Shown: piece after piece, positions 28,151-64,000 of the stretch | How positions within the stretch are numbered: the first letter of the stretch is position 1 | Layout of the letters: every line of letters begins with the position of its first letter | Assembly: GCA_018340805.1 (NCBI GenBank) | Contig: JACMZG010000008.1 | Coordinates: forward strand, 17,802,500 to 17,866,499 | Direction: 5' to 3' | DNA length: 64,000 bases | Source: Microvelia longipes | Taxonomy: Eukaryota > Arthropoda > Insecta > Hemiptera > Veliidae | The notes under the pieces: model-generated | What the model saw: only the letters and a program-made list of their open reading frames with translations | Database searches by the model: none | What the model was told of the DNA's origin: nothing | Made by a program: the position numbers and the translations under genes

Positions 28151-28734
28151 AAGTATTTACAGAAAAACAGAAGGCTTGTTTACTAGAAAAAACATATTTA
28201 CATAAAACAAGTAATAAAAGAGTAATTAATATAGTAATTATTTCCGGCCTCGAAGGCATCATAACGTGAATTAACTAAAGAAAATAAAAATTTAATACGA
28301 CTGGTAAAATTATCAATAGACATCGAACAAAAGTTAAAAAAATAAAAAAAATAAACTTACATTTGTAACTCTTACTGAGGGCACTAATCAATAAGTTAAG
28401 TAATGTGTATTTTGTAAAATAAGATTATTTTTTGCCCTATATGTATTTTTTAAGATCATAAAATCAAAATAAAATCAAAAAATTATCTTATTTCTCATTA
28501 AAAAAATAGCATAGTAAATATTAATATATTTATCTGTATTTTTTTTTATGGAAATAAATATTATTACTATAACTGATTAAACGAATAAATTTTGCTCTTA
28601 CAGAATTGAAATTTATTTTGTGACTGCATATTGGCATAGAAGGTTCTGAAAAGTCGTTTTTCAGTAACGAAATTATTTGGGATTTATTAGAATAGCAATT
28701 CTATTAAGAGGTCATTAAATTTTACTATTCCTTA

Positions 28735-29475
28735 TTCATACCGTAGGATAAGTATTGCGTTTTAAAAAAATCGCAACTGCGATGTCACCTGAATTATGCG
28801 TTTCAGGTGTTTTAAAGCCTCCTAAGTAGTTTTCTCAAAGTTGTCTGTCTGAATGTGAGTGTCTATTATCAACGTAGCTCTCAATGTATTTATGCTAAAG
28901 TTTAAACTTAGTTCAAAAATCAGTCTATAGGTGTAGTTTTGCTATCCAGAAAATATTTTTTATGATGTCAATAACCATCAAAAATGTCTCAGCAAAAATT
29001 GTCAAAAAATCATAAAACGAAAAAAGTTGCGATCAATTTGATATTTGGCATGTAGCTATGTATAAAACAACATATGTGACAAGTTCAATTTATTATCAGC
29101 ATTAGTTCAATTTTTATCAAATTACTTATGTGCGTTTTTATAAAAAAGAAAATAATCCAATTTACTTGAAATTTGGAACGAGTGTATACCTTTAGTTTAC
29201 GTAATAATTAAGCATACTAAGTTTCGTTTCAATGCGGCAAGTATATGAATGGTTTTTGTTTAATCGTAAAAGTTAAGCAGCATCGATCGTGATCAGTGCA
29301 TGGATGGGTGACCTCTGGGAATAAAACGGATGAATTACTATCCGTATTTAGAAGGAGCTAAGCGAGTCCGAAGACGTGTTGCGGTATAAATTTAACGACG
29401 TGTATATTCTGAGGATGAGCATAGCGAATCCGATGTGATGAGCTACAGTTCCGAGATAACTTATAACAGATTTTT
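28735..29475 (+). repeat. Copy B of the dispersed family with 5S rRNA-derived segment
   Basis: Best general model of the family. The head is at ~28738 (near 'taccgtagg', 'gatgtcacc'); then come 'gtctgtctg', 'atcaacgtagctc-caatg', 'gtttatgct-aa' and 'gtgtagtt'. At 29272-29330 it reads 'gttaagcagcatcgatcg' then 'ggatgggtgacc', matching the internal-promoter half of 5S rRNA (TTAAGCAGCGTCG, GGATGGGTGACC). The tail has degenerate 'gaggacgag-gaagcgagtcc' motifs. It has no coding frame. Confidence 0.8.
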
Positions 29476-30453
29476 ACTTTTCCTCACCTTCTTATACAGA
29501 AGGTATATAGAGAAAAAGTATTGGGTTTACCCAAAAAAATTGTAACCCGAGATTTCACTTGAATTATCCATTTTAGGTGTTTTTAGGACCATCTAAACCG
29601 ATTTCAGCTTGATGTCTGTCTGTGTGTGTGTGTGTGTCACGCATTACTCCCACTGTGTTTATGCTAGATAGTTGAAACTTGGTACAAAAATCAGTCTTTG
29701 GGTCTAGTTGTGCTGCCCGGAATATCAAAATTTTATGTCACCATTAACCCTATTTGCTTAGTCAGCAAAAATTAAAAAAAAATCTAAAAATGACCCGACG
29801 AACTTGAAATTTGGCAGGAATATACCTCTCAATATGGCAAACAAATCTTCCGAATTTCGTTTTAATATTGGCCACCATTATGAAATTATTTACTTTTGAA
29901 ATTTAAAATTTTGACGCTTAATAATACCGAAAGTATACGCGTGTTTTTGACATATAATACGTCGTTGGAACCGCAAAAAAATAGGAACAAATATAAAAAA
30001 CTCCGATCAATATCTACTTATTAGTTAAAAGTTTTAAGCGAACTTAATTATTAATTAGTGCGACACTTTTGTTAAACGTAAAAGTTTGTTTACATCTGTC
30101 AAGGTAACAAATTTCCGCCAAAAATTCAAAGAATTTAATAAAACCGAGTAAAAATCGGAACTTTTTCTCATTTAAGATTATGCGAAGTTTAACGTTCTTG
30201 TATACGGGTACGGGGTACCTCGGAAGTTTTAAATCCCTAGGCCATTTGATAACTATCTATTCTGAGGACGAGCGAAGCGAGTCCGAAGTATTAAACTCTA
30301 GGCCATTGGTAACCATCCTATTCGGAGAACGAGCGAAGCGAGTCCGAAGTTAAAAAACACTAGGTCATTTGTTAACCATCCTATTCTGAGGACGAGCGAA
30401 GCGAGTCCGAAGGGTGATGAAAAGTTCCGAGGTACCCCGTACCCGATTTTTTA
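29476..30453 (+). repeat. Copy C: related element lacking the 5S segment, with triple tail motif
   Basis: The head is the same as copy B ('ttttacttttcctcacc', 'gtctgtctgtgtgtg', 'gtgtttatgctaga'). The 5S-like segment is replaced by other sequence. The tail carries three tandem 'gaggacgagcgaagcgagtc' motifs (~30255, 30317, 30388) and ends 'ttccgaggtaccccgtaccc'. It directly follows copy B. Confidence 0.75.
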
Positions 30454-30483
30454 ATTCTAAAAGGACAGAATAATTCAATGCCA

Positions 30484-61099
<30,616 letters not shown>

Positions 61100-61496
61100 C
61101 TGTAATAGAATATGTTTAAAAAATGATAATAATAATAAAAGCATTTTCTACGCTGATGCAGCTCCGATGACTACGTATAGCATGCACTGAGTGAGGAGGT
61201 AATGGTAGTCCTGAAAAAGACCGTTTGGACTGTGTTTTTTACACACGGAGTGTGTCTTTTACACAACTCGTAAAGATAGGCAACCGAAATATATGCCTGG
61301 AACTGAGCCGGTCTCCCAAGCGAAAAGCTACAGTCACCTTGGTTTTAACTTTCCCTACGGAGCACTTCTGGAAAGCTTAACAGCACACTCCAATCAACAG
61401 CTATCTGTACATTAGGAGAGAACTGGGCTTACTTCTACTGAAGAACTGGGCTTACGTACTTCTGCCTTGACGGTCGAGGTGAGAAGCATTTCATTT

Positions 61497-61580
61497 TGCT
61501 TGTTACATTTCCTAGGTGTCTCTCGCACAATTATATTTTGTCAACTATCCTGTTTAGCAAAACTCAGTAATATCAAATGA
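61497..61580. mobile_element. End fragment of the 41136-41397 MITE family
   Basis: 'cttgttacatttcctaggtg' and 'tctctcgcacaattatatt' match one terminus of the MITE at 41136-41397. The adjoining '-gcaaaac--agtaatatcaaa-gatatat' also matches beyond the right end there (41410-41445), so the flank may belong to a larger element. Confidence 0.5.
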
Positions 61581-61769
61581 TATATGCTCTATACAGAAAA
61601 AATTTCCCTCGAAAAGAAAATTTATCCAAAACAAAAAATAAACAAAAATTACAATCTCATAAGAAAACCATTTAATTAATGAAATATTTGACAGCTTTGT
61701 GAGTTTTTTTCTTTTTCTTTCCCATGCGACTTTTTTCTATTGGTATTATAAGATAATGGAAGAGGAACA

Positions 61770-62650
61770 TTTATAGAGCATAATGATAAATAAAAGAGTC
61801 TCTCCACTTAATTATTTTATTAGAAAACAAAGCCGGCTTTCAACCCAAAAGGTCATCATCAGTGCTTAACAAACAAATAAAAATGATAATAATAATAAAA
61901 CGACAAGTAAATAAAAAAGTAAAAATATACACAACGTACTACTATACATAAAGAAGTCAAACAAAAATAAAAAAGGTTTAAAAAAGTTTAAAAAGCAGTC
62001 TTAAAATATAGTTAAAATATATAGTTACTAAAGGATTGCTTAGTGGCGACTAAAAATCGTAAAAAAAACTACTAAAAGATATGGGTGTCGATACTAATCG
62101 GAAGCAGGAAGGAACTTGGTGCTCAATACCTTACTTAGGTATCCTGTCAAAAAAACTTGCTACCGTCCTACGTAGGAATAACTTTGACGTCAGTTATAGT
62201 GCTCAAAACACCTTAAGGTCTCACATCTGTCGTTTCAAAGATCCCGTCGACCCGGAACTTAAGAGTGGTGTCTACCTGATCTAGTGTGGTAGCTGTAAAG
62301 CGCAGTATATAGGACAGACAGGTAGGAACCTGCGTACCAGGGCTCTGGAGCATCTGCGTAATGATACGAGCAGGTTTTATTAACATATTATTAAAGAAGG
62401 ACATGATGATGCTGATCACCAAGCAGGTTTTTACTCATTTTGTAAATAAAGGAAAAAAGATGGATGCCCTAGAAAAATTTGAGATATACAGGAGCAGGCA
62501 GTCATGGGACCTGAATCTTAATAGCAAAGGGGCGTGTTCGGAGTTGCTTAAGGAATTAGTAAGAATAATATAACAAAGAATACTTTGTTTTTGATTAAAG
62601 CCGCTTTGTTTTCTAATAAAGTAATTAAGTGGAGAGACTTTTATTTATCA
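61770..62650 (+). mobile_element. Decayed Penelope-like retroelement with inverted termini
   Basis: The inverted ends share 'aatgataaataaaag', 'tctctccacttaatta' and 'tttattagaaaacaaagc' (61782-61840 and, reversed, 62597-62652). Between them lies a GIY-YIG coding relic. The left end on the minus strand has CTGATGA...GAAAGCC (61862-61835), the core pattern of a hammerhead ribozyme, which Penelope-like elements are known to carry in their terminal repeats. The reverse transcriptase part is missing, so this is a short 5'-truncated copy. Confidence 0.7.
62075..62573 (+). pseudogene. GIY-YIG endonuclease end of a Penelope-like polyprotein
   Basis: It reads PYLGILSKKLATVLRR, then NTLRSHICRFKD, KSGVYLI, an in-frame stop, CGSCKAQYIGQTGRNLRTR and EHLRND, a second stop, and HIIKEGH. 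After a frameshift comes EKFEIYRSRQ. V-Y and YIGQTGR with the following R and EH residues are hallmarks of the GIY-YIG domain in Penelope-like elements. Two stops and at least one frameshift make it inactive. Confidence 0.8.
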
Positions 62651-62782
62651 TTACACGATGAACTCCTCTAGCGCTACCGTTTTGAATGATTTATAGACCA
62701 GTTTATCTTCTTTTTTTATATCTTTATTAATTGTCGGGACAATGGCCGTTTCAAAAGTAAAGTTGAAAATCTGTTTTCCCGT
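62651..62782 (-). other. Possible terminal exon of an unknown minus-strand gene
   Basis: After an acceptor-like 'cattgttttag' (62794-62784 region), 43 codons without a stop run to TAA at 62651-62653, with AATAAA shortly after. It includes FETAIVPTINKDIKKED. I do not recognise the protein. The stop and AATAAA overlap the Penelope-like terminal repeat, so this may be chance or part of an older element. Confidence 0.2.
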
Positions 62783-62901
62783 CTAAAACAATGCTACTAG
62801 CCTGGCATTGTTTTAGATCTTAGGCTATAATAATCTAAAAACTATATTTTTAGATAATAACTTGTTCCGCAGTTGACTACATCATATCCAAAAATTATAA
62901 C

Positions 62902-63060
62902 GTTTGATAGTGTTAAAAATGAATGACAGATGAACGTTATAGTTTGATAGTGTTAAAAATGAATGACAGATGACAGTTATAGTTTGATAGGTTAAAAATG
63001 AATGACAGATGACAGTTATAGTTTGATAGTGTTAAAAATGAATGACAGATGACAGTTATA
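62902..63060. repeat. 40-bp tandem repeat, four units
   Basis: Units start at 62902, 62942, 62982 and 63021 (third unit 39 bp). Each runs from 'gtttgatagtgttaaaaatg' through 'aatgacagatgacagttata'. They probably belong to the LTR or leader of the retrotransposon that follows. Confidence 0.9.
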
Positions 63061-63160
63061 GTTTTTAATATTTGATAATTATTATTTTAAGTCAGTCTTT
63101 TGTGAATTTATTAAGAAATATATAGAAATTATTGAAATATCCATTCTTATTTGAAACAAG

Positions 63161-63178
63161 TGGCGACCGAAGAGCAGG
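63161..63178 (+). promoter_or_regulatory. Candidate tRNA primer-binding site of an LTR retrotransposon
   Basis: TGGCGACCGAAGAGC starts two bases after a CA dinucleotide that could end an LTR. TGG complements the CCA tail of a tRNA. TGGCGACC-type primer sites are known in insect Gypsy and related elements. Confidence 0.45.
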
Positions 63179-63372
63179 AATCAGAGACCGATCAGTAAGT
63201 TAAATAATTAAGAGTTACCTCGAGTATATTTATAATTTGTTGAAATAATTAAATAAAATATATCTTGTCCAAATATGAACAATAAAAAATACCAAAAATT
63301 AACAGTCGAAAGGAAAATTTTGAGAACGTTCTTCATGAAAATAGATAAGAAAATTCAGTAGTTCACGAAGAA

Positions 63373-63687
63373 ATGTTGAAAGATAAAGGAAATAGAATGT
63401 TTGGACTTGACGACGAAATTAGAAGCTTACTATTAAAAGACGATGACATAACAGATCAAGAGTGGATAGAAGAAATTGACAGTTACCGAGATCTTTATAT
63501 TAATTTTTTATCTAAATCGAAAGTCATGAATAAAGAATCAGGGAGTAATGAATTGGTTCATCGCATAAATAGAAGAATGAACATAAGAAAACAATTAGAT
63601 TTATTTTTTAGAGAGATAATTGATAAAGAGAAAATTAATGTTACTGAAGAAGAAAATTTGAATTTGTATGGTGAATCTTTTGATTAG
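63373..63687 (+). CDS. Putative gag-like N-terminal frame of an LTR retrotransposon
   Basis: 104 codons from ATG 63373 encode a charged, helical, Lys/Glu-rich protein. After its stop the sequence stays coding-like in other frames (63690-64000), suggesting a frameshifted gag that continues past the window edge. Its position about 200 bp after a candidate primer-binding site and tandem-repeat leader supports a retrotransposon. No zinc knuckle or protease is visible within the window. Confidence 0.4.
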   Translation: MLKDKGNRMFGLDDEIRSLLLKDDDITDQEWIEEIDSYRDLYINFLSKSKVMNKESGSNELVHRINRRMNIRKQLDLFFREIIDKEKINVTEEENLNLYGESFD

Positions 63688-64000
63688 AACGAGGTATAAA
63701 TATTTACGAGAAAGACAAAGATACAATAGACGATGGAATTTTACAAGTGAAATACCGAGCTAAAGTACATAAAATGTTAGAAAAATTGTCAGATGAAAAA
63801 TTGTAAAAACTGTCCAAGAACAAGAAGAAGAGTAGAGATTTTAAAAAATAACGATATGAGTGCTTGAGTTAGAATGAATGAAAACATTAGTCTGTTAGAT
63901 ATAAGGAGTGCAGTAGAAATCAGTTTAGAAAGGGAGGACAGTCAGAATAGTGATAACCACATAGGTGTAAATATAGGAAAAAATCAGATAGACAAAATAA

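Noticed and set aside
29272..29330. A functional 5S rRNA gene
   Set aside because: Only the 3' half-like segment is present, it differs between copies and lacks the 5' half and terminator context, so it is a repeat component.

Overview
This is a eukaryotic, AT-rich, repeat-laden stretch, most likely from an arthropod and probably an insect. The support is split genes with GT-AG introns, a tandem serine protease homolog of the insect type, a bombesin/CCHamide-receptor-like GPCR, a WD40 gene of the WDR49/WDR64/insect 'WD repeat-containing protein on Y chromosome' family, and transposon types common in arthropods. The species cannot be fixed from the sequence. There are no bacterial-style operons, and I saw no intact tRNA or full rRNA gene.

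Layout. 1-4638: no gene recognised; old repeats. 4639-15671 (+): twelve exons encoding two tandem, catalytically dead S1 serine protease domains; the 5' end was not found, and the last exon carries an apparent 1-nt frameshift. Its large intron holds a broken copy of the neighbouring GPCR's 3' end. 15.9-19.7 kb: repeats, including a 150-bp tandem repeat and a satellite-like array of a GCGAGCGAAGCGAGC motif. 19800-20843 (-): one-exon divergent GPCR. 21471-23778: a large fold-back Tc1/mariner-type element with ~1-kb arms. 24-30.4 kb: a dispersed non-coding family carrying a 5S rRNA-derived segment, plus SINE-like and LINE relics.

30484-61099 (-): a 19-exon WD40 gene spread over about 30 kb. I could join its exons in phase from the C-terminal acidic tail back to the first exon visible here. 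Its introns hold a 4.6-kb transposon with 0.9-kb inverted repeats, a second fold-back element with TTAGG-rich arms, nested MITEs, more 5S-derived copies, a LINE end and Penelope-like termini. 61.7-62.7 kb: a decayed Penelope-like element (GIY-YIG). 62.9-64 kb: probable leader and gag start of an LTR retrotransposon running off the window.

The three host genes have no evident functional link. Most unexplained structure is in the repeats: the 5S-derived family, the CGAGCGAAGCGAG motif shared between it and satellite arrays, the long-TIR transposon with an unassigned transposase, and the fold-back elements. All exon boundaries are read by eye from splice signals, phase continuity and family resemblance; no search or transcript was available.
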